Source of the DNA: Spirabiliibacterium mucosae
GTDB taxonomy: Bacteria; Pseudomonadota; Gammaproteobacteria; Enterobacterales; Pasteurellaceae
Direction of reading: 5' to 3'
Length of the DNA stretch: 64,000 bases
Assembly (NCBI RefSeq): GCF_014884965.1
Contig: NZ_JABTBO010000003.1
Span: 1-64,000 of the forward strand
This document shows, in pieces, positions 41,468-50,310 of the stretch. Under the pieces are notes generated by a model. The model was not told where the DNA came from. It did not search any database and saw only the letters and a program-made list of their open reading frames with translations. Within the stretch, counting starts at the first letter, position 1. Every line of letters starts with the position of its first letter. The translations under genes and the position numbers were made by a program.

Positions 41468-42286
41468 TCACTTCCTTTTGCGATCATTATAAGCCCAGTG
41501 GTTGGTTGGCCCATGGCCGTGGCCGATGTTTAATGGGTGGCTAATCGCCGCGGTGATAAAGGCTTTGGCGGTGCGGATAGCCTCTTCTTGCTCCGCGCCT
41601 TTAGCCAGTTCAGCGGCAATGCAGGCGGAGAAGGTGCAGCCTGTGCCGTGGGTGTGGCGGGTGAGCACGCGTGGCGATTCCATCTCAAATTCGCCCGTTT
41701 CGGTGAAGACCCAATCGCAGCAGAGTTTGCTTTTGCTGTCTTGCAAATGCCCGCCTTTGATCACCACCGTTTTCGCGCCCATCGATTGCAAAATCAGCGC
41801 TGCTTTGGTGGCTGAGAGTTTGTCCACCACCTCAACGCCGGTGAGCGCATAGGCCTCAGGCAAGTTGGGGGTGATCACATCCGACAGTGGTACCATCAGC
41901 GAGCCAAGGGCGCTGACCGCACTTTTATCCAACAGTTTTGAGCCGCCTTTGGCGACCATCACCGGGTCGACCACAATCGGCCCAAAGCGATAGGTGCACA
42001 GTTTTTCCGCCACCGCTTCAATCACCGCTTGCGTGCCAAGCATGCCGACTTTGACCGCACTTGGCCTGAAATCTTCATTAATGGCTTGCAGTTGCGCTAA
42101 GATAATATCAATCGGCACCGAGTGAATGGCTTGCACGCCGTGGGTATTTTGTGCCGTGACGGCGCACACCACGCTCATGCCAAACACCTCACGCATTTGA
42201 AAGGTTTTCAAATCCGCTTGAATGCCCGCGCCACCGCCGCTGTCTGAGCCTGCCACGGTGAGCGCTTGTTTAATTTTATTCCACAT
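41468..42286 (-). CDS. thiD: hydroxymethylpyrimidine/phosphomethylpyrimidine kinase
   Basis: Adds two phosphates to HMP for thiamine. The start ATG at 42286 overlaps the thiM end by 11 bases. 272 residues with TVAGSDSGGGAGIQADLKTF at 10-29, KGGHLQ, and HTHGTGCTFSACIAAELAKG, the anion-hole and catalytic Cys region. Confidence 0.95.
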   Translation of the reverse strand: MWNKIKQALTVAGSDSGGGAGIQADLKTFQMREVFGMSVVCAVTAQNTHGVQAIHSVPIDIILAQLQAINEDFRPSAVKVGMLGTQAVIEAVAEKLCTYRFGPIVVDPVMVAKGGSKLLDKSAVSALGSLMVPLSDVITPNLPEAYALTGVEVVDKLSATKAALILQSMGAKTVVIKGGHLQDSKSKLCCDWVFTETGEFEMESPRVLTRHTHGTGCTFSACIAAELAKGAEQEEAIRTAKAFITAAISHPLNIGHGHGPTNHWAYNDRKRK

Positions 42287-43067
42287 CAATTTGTTCCTCT
42301 TGCGTTATCATCGCTGGATTAAGCTGCGCTAAGCTGTCTAAAAGTGCCACAGCAAACTGCCCGCACTGGTGCGCTTGCACGCCTTGGGCGGCGAGTTGGC
42401 CGGCAATGGCATAATCACGGCACGCCTGCCAAACGGCGGTGAAATGATCCCCGCCGCTTTGGGCTAAATAGGCACCACACACCGCACTGAGCAAGCAGCC
42501 TGAGCCTGTGATGCGCGGGAATAGCGGGCTGCCGTTATTCACCCGCACGCACTGCGTGCCGTCGGTTATCACATCCACCGCGCCACTGACGGCCACCACG
42601 GTGTTGTAGCGCGTGGCCAGCGCTTTGGCCATGTGTGCGACATCGCCCTCGCCTGTGCCGGCATCCACGCCTTTGCTTTGCCACTGGCTGCCGGCTAGCG
42701 TGGCGATTTCGCCCGCGTTGCCCCGAATGGCGGCAACGTCAATCTCCTCTAGCAGCGCTTGCACCGTTTGCTGGCGAAAGGTCGTGGCACCCACACCGAC
42801 AGGGTCAAGCACCACAGGGATGCCACAGGCATTGGCGCGTTTGCCCGCGGCGTGCATGGCAGCAATTTGCTCACGATTAAGCGTGCCGATGTTGATCACC
42901 AGCGCTTGGCAAAGTGCGGTCAGCTCATCCATCTCCTCGGGGGCGTTTGACATAATTGGCGAGGCGCCCAGTGCCAGCAGCCCGTTGGCAACAAAATTGC
43001 TCACCACCACGTTAGTAATGTTTAATACTAACGGATTTTGCGCGCGAATGTGAGATAAATAGTCCAT
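42276..43067 (-). CDS. thiM: hydroxyethylthiazole kinase
   Basis: Salvage kinase that phosphorylates the thiamine thiazole. 263 residues starting MDYLSHIRAQNPLVLNITN; ALGASPIMS near 33-41, and the GSGCLLSAVCGAYLA anion-hole segment. Its presence with thiD and thiE, and no thiC or thiG here, suggests reliance on salvaged precursors. Confidence 0.95.
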   Translation of the reverse strand: MDYLSHIRAQNPLVLNITNVVVSNFVANGLLALGASPIMSNAPEEMDELTALCQALVINIGTLNREQIAAMHAAGKRANACGIPVVLDPVGVGATTFRQQTVQALLEEIDVAAIRGNAGEIATLAGSQWQSKGVDAGTGEGDVAHMAKALATRYNTVVAVSGAVDVITDGTQCVRVNNGSPLFPRITGSGCLLSAVCGAYLAQSGGDHFTAVWQACRDYAIAGQLAAQGVQAHQCGQFAVALLDSLAQLNPAMITQEEQIDVE

Positions 43068-43073
43068 TTTCTG

Positions 43074-44021
43074 TTATTTCTCCGACAATTGTACAGCATA
43101 TTGCGCCAAGGCTGGCACAGATTTGATCAACCCTTGCGCTTGCATAAATTGCGCAAAGTGAATGTAGCGCTGGTCATCCAGTGCGCTTGGGCGCAGGCTC
43201 AAGCGTGGCAACGTGTCGCGCCAGGCACGGCGATTAAGCTCGGTGTCCAGCTCTTTTGGCTTGTAGCTGACAAAATCCTGCCAGGCTTTTTCAGGGTGAT
43301 TGATTAAATACACCGTGGCCTGCTCAAGCGCGCGGTTAAACGCCAGCAGTGCTTTGTTGTTAAGTTTGTCGCGGTTGGCCAGCACAATCAGCTCGTCATA
43401 AACAGGCACGCCGTGCTCTTCGGGGTAAAAGGCGATGCCGTCGTGTTTTTCCAGCGCCATTTGGTTGAGCTCAAAATTACGAAACGCGCCAATCACCGCA
43501 CTCACCTGCCCGCTGATAACCGCCGGCGACAGTGACCAGTTGACGTTCACCATCTCCACATCGCCTGCGTTGAGGCCCGCGGATTTCAACATGGTGCCCA
43601 GCAGCGCCTCTTCAAAGCCGCTGACGGAATAGCCAACTTTTTTGCCTTTGAGATCGGCCAACGTTTTGATATCACCTGCTTTGAGTGCCACAACACTATC
43701 AAGTGGTGTTGCAATCAACGTACTGATGCGGGTTAAATTTAATCCTGCGTCAATATCTAACATCATTTGCGGTTGGTAGCCCACGGCTAAATCAGCCTTG
43801 TTGCTGGCCACCAGTTTCGGCGGCAGGCTTGGGTCGGCGGGCTCAATAATCTCCACATCCACGCCATTTTGTTTAAAAAAGCCCTTTTGCTGCGCCACCA
43901 CAATGGCGGCGTGGTCGGGGTTAACAAACCAGTCTAACACCAACGTGAGTTTGTCGTTGGCAACCGCACTTTGCACAAAGGCAAAGCAAAATGAAATCAA
44001 AGCAATGAAACGTAAACGCAT
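43074..44021 (-). CDS. thiY: HMP-precursor ABC transporter binding protein (ThiY type)
   Basis: 315-residue NMT1/THI5-like periplasmic protein with a signal peptide to about AVA-21. DWFVNPDHAAIVVAQQKGFF and the GYQPQMMLD loop match ThiY, which binds formylaminopyrimidine or HMP. Position between thiM and a permease in a TPP-controlled operon supports this. Confidence 0.85.
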   Translation of the reverse strand: MRLRFIALISFCFAFVQSAVANDKLTLVLDWFVNPDHAAIVVAQQKGFFKQNGVDVEIIEPADPSLPPKLVASNKADLAVGYQPQMMLDIDAGLNLTRISTLIATPLDSVVALKAGDIKTLADLKGKKVGYSVSGFEEALLGTMLKSAGLNAGDVEMVNVNWSLSPAVISGQVSAVIGAFRNFELNQMALEKHDGIAFYPEEHGVPVYDELIVLANRDKLNNKALLAFNRALEQATVYLINHPEKAWQDFVSYKPKELDTELNRRAWRDTLPRLSLRPSALDDQRYIHFAQFMQAQGLIKSVPALAQYAVQLSEK

Positions 44022-44030
44022 AGGTTCTCC

Positions 44031-44777
44031 TTAGTGTAGGGTGCTCGCCCACGGCACAGCGCGGCGCAGCAGTTTATCGACAACAAAATAAAAGGCGGCG
44101 GCGAAAACCAGCAAAATAAACAGCGCCGCAAACATCAAATCCACCTGCATGCGTGCGTTGGCATGCAGCATTAAATAGCCAAGGCCGGCGCTGGCGCCCA
44201 CCCACTCGCCCACAATCGCCCCAATCGGCGCCACCGACACGGCAATGCGCAGCCCTGAGCTCAACGCAGGCAGCGCCGCGGGCAGGCGCACTTTTAACAG
44301 CTCACGCTCAGGCGTGAGTTCCATCGTGCGGGCGAGATCAAGCCAACTGCGCGGCGTGTTGCGCAGCCCGTCATAACAACTGGCCGTGACAGGAAAATAG
44401 ATAATCAGCACTGTCATCACCACCTTGGAGGCCATGCCAAAGCCAAACCACATCACCAGCAGTGGCGCGATGGCAAACACCGGGATCGCTTGGGAGAGCA
44501 CCAGCACCGGCAGCAAAAAGTAACTTAAGCGTGGCGAAAGCGCCAAAATCAGCGCGGAAATCAGCCCCAGCGAAAAGCCCAGCAGCAGCCCAAGTAGCAT
44601 TTCGCTTAACGTCACCAGCGCGTGGGACAGCAACAGCGCGCTGTGGTGCTCAAACTGCCCAAACACCGCCATCGGCGCGGGCAGCATAAAGTGCGGTAGC
44701 GCAAACACGCTGACCGCACTTTGCCACAGGCCAAGCAGCAAGGCGCTTAAAAAAAGCACTTTAAACAGGGTTTTCAT
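44031..44777 (-). CDS. thiX: HMP-precursor ABC transporter permease (ThiX type)
   Basis: 248-residue inner-membrane protein with six hydrophobic segments and the permease EAA loop (RTMELTPERELLKVRLPAALP). The ATG at 44777 (MKTLFKVLFLSALLLG) lies 17 bases inside the ATPase gene's end; the longer frame is a read-through. Partner of ThiY and ThiZ. Confidence 0.85.
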   Translation of the reverse strand: MKTLFKVLFLSALLLGLWQSAVSVFALPHFMLPAPMAVFGQFEHHSALLLSHALVTLSEMLLGLLLGFSLGLISALILALSPRLSYFLLPVLVLSQAIPVFAIAPLLVMWFGFGMASKVVMTVLIIYFPVTASCYDGLRNTPRSWLDLARTMELTPERELLKVRLPAALPALSSGLRIAVSVAPIGAIVGEWVGASAGLGYLMLHANARMQVDLMFAALFILLVFAAAFYFVVDKLLRRAVPWASTLH

Positions 44778-45486
44778 CCGCCCCCCGAAGCTGCGCGAGC
44801 AGCGCTTGCACCATCGGCCAATGGCAAGGTGCTTGGCTTTCTCGCGGGGCATGACCTTGTGGGCAAAACGCGCGAGAAAGCACGGCTGGCGTGCCTTGCA
44901 GCACATAGATAACGTCGGCTAGGCGAATCGCCTCTTGCGGATCGTGGGTGATCAGCAGCACGCTGCGGCCGGTGAGCAGCGCCCGCGCGAGGGCTTGCAG
45001 CTCATATTTGGTGATGGCATCGAGCGCGCTGAAAGGCTCGTCCATAATCACAATCTCAGCGCGTTGCATCAGCGTGCGCGCCAAGGCCACGCGCTGGCGC
45101 TGCCCGCCTGAGAGTTGGTAGCAAAATTTGTTGCCGTGCTCGGCCATGCCCACCGCCGAGAGCAGCGCTTGCGCCTCATGCGCGGTTTGGGCATTTTTTT
45201 GCCCATGCAAATGGGCGTGCAGCTGCACGTTGTCTAACACCGTCAGCCATGGGAAGAGCGCATCGTTTTGCGCGAGATAAGCGACCGCACTTTGGCGTGT
45301 GAGGGCGTGGTATGACGCCTCCTCTAAGCCTGCCAAAATACGCGCCAAGGTGGATTTGCCCACGCCTGAGCGGCCTAAAAGTGCGGTCCACTGGCCTTGC
45401 GGGAGGGTGAAATCAAACTGCGAAAACAGCGCCTGGTCGCGATAGGCGAAGTGGAGATTGGCAATAGCCAGCGCGTTCACGGCCAT
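44761..45486 (-). CDS. thiZ: HMP-precursor ABC transporter ATPase (ThiZ type)
   Basis: 241 residues with Walker A GRSGVGKST (about 38-46), signature LSGGQRQRVALA, Walker B EIVIMDEPFSALD and H-loop LLITHDP. First gene behind the TPP riboswitch, so thiZ-thiX-thiY-thiM-thiD-thiE seems one transcript with overlaps or gaps under 10 bases throughout. Confidence 0.88.
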   Translation of the reverse strand: MAVNALAIANLHFAYRDQALFSQFDFTLPQGQWTALLGRSGVGKSTLARILAGLEEASYHALTRQSAVAYLAQNDALFPWLTVLDNVQLHAHLHGQKNAQTAHEAQALLSAVGMAEHGNKFCYQLSGGQRQRVALARTLMQRAEIVIMDEPFSALDAITKYELQALARALLTGRSVLLITHDPQEAIRLADVIYVLQGTPAVLSRAFCPQGHAPRESQAPCHWPMVQALLAQLRGADENPV

Positions 45487-45552
45487 TATCGCCAGAACAA
45501 TAAACGCGTGAGTCTAAATGCCGTGTGTGGTGAGTATTGAAGTGTTTGCATG

Positions 45553-45628
45553 GTTAGTTTCCTACGTCAGTGTTAACTGTATCAGGTTCACGGGTATCAT
45601 CTCAGCAGCGAACTGCACCCCGACTAAT
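45553..45628 (-). promoter_or_regulatory. TPP riboswitch (thi box)
   Basis: On the minus strand the core elements appear in order: TCGGGGTGC, GCTGAGATGATACCCGTGAACC, then TGATACAGTTAACACTGACG and TAGGAAACTA. They match the thiamine-pyrophosphate aptamer at nearly every conserved position. It lies 67 bases before thiZ. When bound by TPP it should turn down the whole thi operon. Confidence 0.95.
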
Positions 45629-45681
45629 GGGCATAATGTACAAGCAGTGGCGTAAAAAAACACAATTTTTTTACATCTCAC

Positions 45682-45710
45682 AAAAAAAGGCTGCCCAAGG
45701 CAGCCTTTTG
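45682..45710 (-). terminator. terminator of cstA
   Basis: On the minus strand AAAGGCTGCC, two bases, GGCAGCCTTTTTTT: 8-10-bp GC-rich stem with T7. Confidence 0.9.
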
Positions 45711-45729
45711 TGCGTTTATGCGGTTATGC

Positions 45730-47211
45730 TTACGCCAGCTCAGAATCTGGGTCGCCTTTGGCGATCGGTTTGAGCAATTTAAAGAAGCACACCACCGCCA
45801 CAGCGGTCAAGGCTACGCCGACCCACACTGCGATGTCGTATGGCAAGTGGAAGCCGATTGGTGCATAGGCCAAGTAGGTGGCGCTCACCATGGTCATGAA
45901 GGTGGCCGGAATAGTACAAATCCAGTGGAATTTGCCGTAGCGGTAGAGGTAGGCGCCCGCGGTCCACAACATCACCATCGCGGTGGTTTGGTTGGCCCAG
46001 CCGAAGTAGCGCCAAATCACACCGAAGTCCACTTTCGAGATGATAAAGCCGATGACAAACAATGGAATCGCGATGATCAAACGTTTCATGATGTTGCGTT
46101 GGTCAAGTTTGAAGAACTCCGCAATGATCAATCGCGCCGCACGGAAGGAGGTATCCCCTGAGGTGATTGGCAACACCACCACACCGAGCACTGCCAGCAA
46201 ACCGCCGAACATGCCTAACATGTGGGTTGCAGAGTCATACACCACTTTCGCCGGTGTGCCTGCGTCGATGGCTTGTTGCATCAGCGCTGGGCTGTCGTAG
46301 AAGGTCAAACCAACAGAGCACCAAATCAAAGCAATCACACCTTCACCGATCATCGCACCGTAGAAGACAAAGCGGCCTTCTTTTTCGTTTTCCATACAAC
46401 GCGCCATCAATGGTGATTGGGTGGCGTGGAAGCCAGACACCGCACCACAGGCGATGGTCACGAACAACAATGGCCAAATTGGCAAATCTTTTGGTGAGAA
46501 GTTTTGGAAGATTTTATCAAAGCTCATGCCGCCCACGCTATGGAAGAGGGATTTGTCTTCAAACAGCAAGGCAAAGAACATACCAAATGACATAAACAGC
46601 AACAAGGCGCCAAACAGTGGGTAAACACGGCCGATGATTTTGTCAATTGGCACCAAGGTGGCGATGATGTAGTAAACAAAAATGATCGCAGTCCAAATCA
46701 TCAACACTTGCGGTTGCGCCCAGCCTGCGCTGGCACCGTAGTTGTCTTGGGTGATGTTGGTTAACAAGGCCGCTGGGCTGACCACAAACACCACGCCCAC
46801 GAGCACTAAGAGCAATAACGCCAACACGTTCATGAAGTGTTTCACCGGCCGGCCTAAGTATTTGCCGGAGAGGTTTGGCACGGATGAACCGCCGTTACGC
46901 ACGCTGAGCATGCCTGAGAAGTAATCGTGCACGGCGCCGGCAAAAATGCAACCAAACACAATCCACACCATCGCAACCGGGCCGTATAACGCCCCCAAAA
47001 TTGGCCCGAAGATAGGGCCGGTGCCGGCGATGTTGAGCAATTGAATCAGCCAAATTTTGCGTTTTGACATTGGCACGTAGTCCACCCCATCGCTTAATTG
47101 GTGGGCTGGGGTTTCACGTTTTGGGTTGATTTTGAAGATACGTTCTACAATTGAGCCGTAGATGAAGTATCCCGCTAGCAATAAGCCAAGACAGCATAAA
47201 AACCACAACAT
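45730..47211 (-). CDS. cstA: CstA-family transporter (short form)
   Basis: Inner-membrane protein of 493 residues with about 13 hydrophobic segments and the CstA hallmark LLNIAGTGPIFGPILGALYGP near 57-77. E. coli CstA/BtsT are about 700 residues, so this is the short family form. Known relatives import peptides or pyruvate during carbon starvation. An upstream CRP-like site supports catabolite control. Confidence 0.85.
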   Translation of the reverse strand: MLWFLCCLGLLLAGYFIYGSIVERIFKINPKRETPAHQLSDGVDYVPMSKRKIWLIQLLNIAGTGPIFGPILGALYGPVAMVWIVFGCIFAGAVHDYFSGMLSVRNGGSSVPNLSGKYLGRPVKHFMNVLALLLLVLVGVVFVVSPAALLTNITQDNYGASAGWAQPQVLMIWTAIIFVYYIIATLVPIDKIIGRVYPLFGALLLFMSFGMFFALLFEDKSLFHSVGGMSFDKIFQNFSPKDLPIWPLLFVTIACGAVSGFHATQSPLMARCMENEKEGRFVFYGAMIGEGVIALIWCSVGLTFYDSPALMQQAIDAGTPAKVVYDSATHMLGMFGGLLAVLGVVVLPITSGDTSFRAARLIIAEFFKLDQRNIMKRLIIAIPLFVIGFIISKVDFGVIWRYFGWANQTTAMVMLWTAGAYLYRYGKFHWICTIPATFMTMVSATYLAYAPIGFHLPYDIAVWVGVALTAVAVVCFFKLLKPIAKGDPDSELA

Positions 47212-47319
47212 AATTTTGACCTCTAGATTAAGGGATAAAGAAAAAGGTAAGTCGGGTGGATTTTAACAGAATTTTTTTCAGGTAAAACAGATGTAAACAA
47301 ATCCGCGCAAGTTTATGCT

Positions 47320-47345
47320 AAAAATGTGACAGCCCACACATTTCT
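47320..47345 (-). promoter_or_regulatory. CRP-like site upstream of cstA/pncB
   Basis: TGTGA, CAGCCC, ACACA, with flanking AAAA/TTT: 9 of 10 core bases match. Between divergent cstA and pncB, 113 bases before the cstA ATG. Confidence 0.5.
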
Positions 47346-47439
47346 CACACGGCGATGAGGAATAAATCACCGCACGCAGGCGTTGACAAAGTGCGGTTGT
47401 GTGCCTATGGTGGTGGCAAACAATTGACAAAGGTGACCT

Positions 47440-48876
47440 ATGAGCAACGCATTATTAATGGACTATTACGAGCTGACCATGGCCAATAGCTACTTCGAGC
47501 AAGGCCGCAGGCAAGAATGGGCCGTGTTTGATTATTATTTTCGCCGAGCGCCCGACAACGGCGGCTACGCCCTGTTTGCTGGCCTGACCGCACTTTTAGA
47601 CTTTGTTGAAACGCTCCACTTTGATGACGACGACATCGCCTTTTTGCGCCGCAAAGGCGGCTTGAGTGAGGCATTTTTGGCCTATTTGAAAGATTTCCGC
47701 TTTCAAGGCGAAATTTATGCTTTTGCTGAAGGCTCGGTGATCTTCCCCAATGAACCGGTGGTGAGCGTGCGCGCGCCATTGATTGACTGCCAGCTGCTTG
47801 AAACCATGCTGCTGATCTTTTTAAACCACCAGTCGTTGATCGCCACCAAAGCGGCGCGCATTTGTACTCAAGCGGGCAACCGCCCCGTGTTTGAATTTGG
47901 CGCCCGCCGCGCTCATGGTGCGGATGCCGCCTTACTCGGTGCGCGCGCCGCCTACATCGGTGGCATTGCGGGCTCGGCCAACACCCAAGCGGAGCGCGAT
48001 TTTGGCGTGCCTGCGGTGGGCACCATGGCGCACGCCTATGTGCAAAGCTTTGACAGCGAATTTGACGCGTTCGCCGCCTACGCCAAATGCTACCCTGACA
48101 ACACTGTGCTGCTGGTGGACACCTACGACACCTTACGCCAAGGAATCCCGAATGCGATCAAAGTGCAGCGCGAGATCCTCGCCCCGCTTGGGCACACGCT
48201 CAAAGGTATCCGCATCGACAGCGGCGATTTGGCTTATCTCAGCACGCAAGCGCGGCGAATGCTCGATGAAGCAGGGCTTCAACACACGCAAATTATGGTT
48301 TCCAACTCGCTGGATGAATATTTGATTAAAGATCTCACCACCCAAAACGCCGCGATTGACGCCTTTGGCGTGGGTGAGCGGCTAATCACCGCGCGCAGTG
48401 AGCCGGTGTTTGGCGGCGTGTATAAAATTGTCTCGCTCGAGAAAAACGGCGAGGCGATAGCCAAAATCAAACTTAGTGAAAACGCGGTGAAAACCACCAC
48501 CCCAGGTTTTAAGCAGGTTTATCGGCTCTACGATCAGCAGCAGATGGCGATTGCCGATTTGGTGACGCTGCGCGAGGAAGTGATTGATGAAAACGCGCCT
48601 TATGTGCTGTTTGACCCGCTCAACCCGTGGAAGAAAAAGCGCATCACAGAGTTTACCGCCAAGCCACTGCTGCAATGCGTGTGGCGTGATGGCGCGCGCA
48701 CGGGTGCCAATAACACGCTAGAGCAAGCCCGCGCGCAAGCCAAGCGCGACCTTGCCAGCCTGTGGGATGAGGTCAAACGCCTTGAAAACCCACACGGTTA
48801 CTATGTTGACCTTTCCCAATCGCTTTGGCAATTGAAGCAAGATTTAATCGAACAACACACAGGAGATGCGCTATGA
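47440..48876 (+). CDS. pncB: nicotinate phosphoribosyltransferase
   Basis: Makes nicotinate mononucleotide from nicotinate and PRPP (Preiss-Handler route to NAD). The 478-residue protein resembles the long PncB form common in Gram-positives (LLMDYYELTMANSYFEQG; EFGARRAHGADAALLGARAAYIGG; GTMAHAYVQSF). ATG after AAAGGTGACC. It shares ATGA with nadE. Absent in H. influenzae, hence notable. Confidence 0.92.
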   Translation: MSNALLMDYYELTMANSYFEQGRRQEWAVFDYYFRRAPDNGGYALFAGLTALLDFVETLHFDDDDIAFLRRKGGLSEAFLAYLKDFRFQGEIYAFAEGSVIFPNEPVVSVRAPLIDCQLLETMLLIFLNHQSLIATKAARICTQAGNRPVFEFGARRAHGADAALLGARAAYIGGIAGSANTQAERDFGVPAVGTMAHAYVQSFDSEFDAFAAYAKCYPDNTVLLVDTYDTLRQGIPNAIKVQREILAPLGHTLKGIRIDSGDLAYLSTQARRMLDEAGLQHTQIMVSNSLDEYLIKDLTTQNAAIDAFGVGERLITARSEPVFGGVYKIVSLEKNGEAIAKIKLSENAVKTTTPGFKQVYRLYDQQQMAIADLVTLREEVIDENAPYVLFDPLNPWKKKRITEFTAKPLLQCVWRDGARTGANNTLEQARAQAKRDLASLWDEVKRLENPHGYYVDLSQSLWQLKQDLIEQHTGDAL

Positions 48877-49619
48877 CCGCACTTGACTACTGCCGCTACC
48901 TCAGCGACTGGCTCGAAAGCCAACGCAAATCGCTCTATCAACTCGACGGCTATGTACTCGGCCTAAGCGGTGGGATTGACTCCGCCGTGTGCCTTTATCT
49001 CGCCGCGCAAACTGGCGCGCCCGTGCACGTTTATATGCTGCCAACGGATGTCAACAACCCACAAGATCTCACCCACGCGCAGTTGATTTTAGACGACCTC
49101 AAACTCAAAGGTGAGGTGATTTCCATTCAGCCGATGTATGACGCGGTGTGGAATAATATTCAAAGTGCGGTCAACCCCAACCCTGAGCGCAAGAACGTGC
49201 TCTATGGCAACTTGATGGCGCGGCTGCGCATGGTGACGTTGTACACGCTGGCGCAAAGCCACCGCGCGGTGGTGATCGGCACCGATAATTTGGCCGAATC
49301 CTACACGGGCTACTTCACCAAATTTGGCGATGGCGCCGCTGACGTGCTGCCGCTGGCGCGCCTTCGCAAAGAGCAAGTCTATGAACTGGCGCGCGCGTTG
49401 GGCGTGCCGCAGCCAATCATCGACAAAGCGCCGAGCGCGGGGCTTTGGGAGGGGCAAACGGATGAAGGCGAGCTTGGCTTTAGCTATGCCGAGCTCGATG
49501 CCTTTTTGCGCGGCGAGGCCGTCAGCGCCGAGGTGGAAGCGCGCATTGCCTACTGGCACAATCGCTCCCGCCACAAACGGATGCTGCCGCCAACGCCTGA
49601 GCGCGCACTGGAAGATTAA
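48873..49619 (+). CDS. nadE: ammonia-dependent NAD synthetase
   Basis: Last step of NAD synthesis: amidates nicotinate adenine dinucleotide. 248 residues; the ATP P-loop reads LSGGIDSAVCLYLA (about 26-39). ATG overlaps the pncB stop. No glutaminase domain, so it uses free ammonia. nadD is not in the window. Confidence 0.94.
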   Translation: MTALDYCRYLSDWLESQRKSLYQLDGYVLGLSGGIDSAVCLYLAAQTGAPVHVYMLPTDVNNPQDLTHAQLILDDLKLKGEVISIQPMYDAVWNNIQSAVNPNPERKNVLYGNLMARLRMVTLYTLAQSHRAVVIGTDNLAESYTGYFTKFGDGAADVLPLARLRKEQVYELARALGVPQPIIDKAPSAGLWEGQTDEGELGFSYAELDAFLRGEAVSAEVEARIAYWHNRSRHKRMLPPTPERALED

Positions 49620-49795
49620 GTGCGGTCAACCGCACTTTGAGGTTTCTCCGCCTTTTTTTCAGGCGTTGGGTCTTGTTTGATGATCGGCACACAGCGGCGG
49701 CAGCCCCCGCCGTTGTCAACGTTGAGGTCTTTGCACAATTCGTTGTATTTATCCAACAGCCGGCGCAACAGGCCCTTTTTTTCACCACTGGCCAT
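49616..49795 (-). CDS. DUF5363-like small protein
   Basis: 59-residue frame, 180 bases, ending four bases inside the nadE end and starting eight bases past the yajQ stop on the same strand. The N-terminal helix KGLLRRLLDKYNELCKDL and the cysteines of CRRCVP resemble a small Haemophilus family (DUF5363, function unknown); family name from memory. GGAGAG precedes the ATG. Its last codons are an uptake signal pair, which could also act as a hairpin. Confidence 0.65.
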   Translation of the reverse strand: MASGEKKGLLRRLLDKYNELCKDLNVDNGGGCRRCVPIIKQDPTPEKKAEKPQSAVDRT

Positions 49796-49803
49796 AAGCT
49801 CTC

Positions 49804-50295
49804 CTAATCACGGAAGTTGTTGAATTGAAACGGCTGGCCAAGCTCGGCGTTTTTCACCAGCTGGATCACCGCTTGCAGCTCATCGCGGGATTTGCCCGTC
49901 ACCCGCACTTGGTCGCCTTGAATTTGGGTTTGCACTTTGAGCTTGGCGTCTTTGATCAACTTGGTCAATTTCTTCGCCATTTCAGCCTCAATCCCTTGTT
50001 TGACTTTGACCTCTTTGCTGTAAATTTTGCCGCTGTGCTCCAAATTCTCGCTCACATCGAGGCTCGCTTGCTCAATGCCGCGCTTCATCATGGCGTTGCG
50101 CAAAATGTCCAACAACTGCTCTACTTGGAAGTCGGATTCGCTGCTGACTTTGATCAGCAACTCTTTTTCGTTGAGCGTGATGGACGCCTCCACATTTTTG
50201 AAATCCCAGCGGTTGCCAAGATCGCGGTTGGCGTTGTCGACCGCATTTTTAATTTCATGGGCGGTCACTTCTGAAACAATATCAAACGATGGCAT
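49804..50295 (-). CDS. yajQ: UPF0234 nucleotide-binding protein YajQ
   Basis: 163 residues, [22 protein letters not shown], the family's two RRM-like folds ([28 protein letters not shown]). Some homologues bind cyclic di-GMP. It lies between serB and the small DUF5363-like gene, as in H. influenzae. Confidence 0.93.
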   Translation of the reverse strand: MPSFDIVSEVTAHEIKNAVDNANRDLGNRWDFKNVEASITLNEKELLIKVSSESDFQVEQLLDILRNAMMKRGIEQASLDVSENLEHSGKIYSKEVKVKQGIEAEMAKKLTKLIKDAKLKVQTQIQGDQVRVTGKSRDELQAVIQLVKNAELGQPFQFNNFRD

Positions 50296-50310
50296 ATCGG
50301 CTCCTTAACT

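Noticed and set aside
44778..44906. N-terminal extension of the ThiX frame
   Set aside because: Out-of-frame reading of the ThiZ end, Cys- and Arg-rich with no family match.
49618..49638. uptake-signal pair as strong nadE terminator
   Set aside because: No T-run follows; it may pause but is not called as a terminator.
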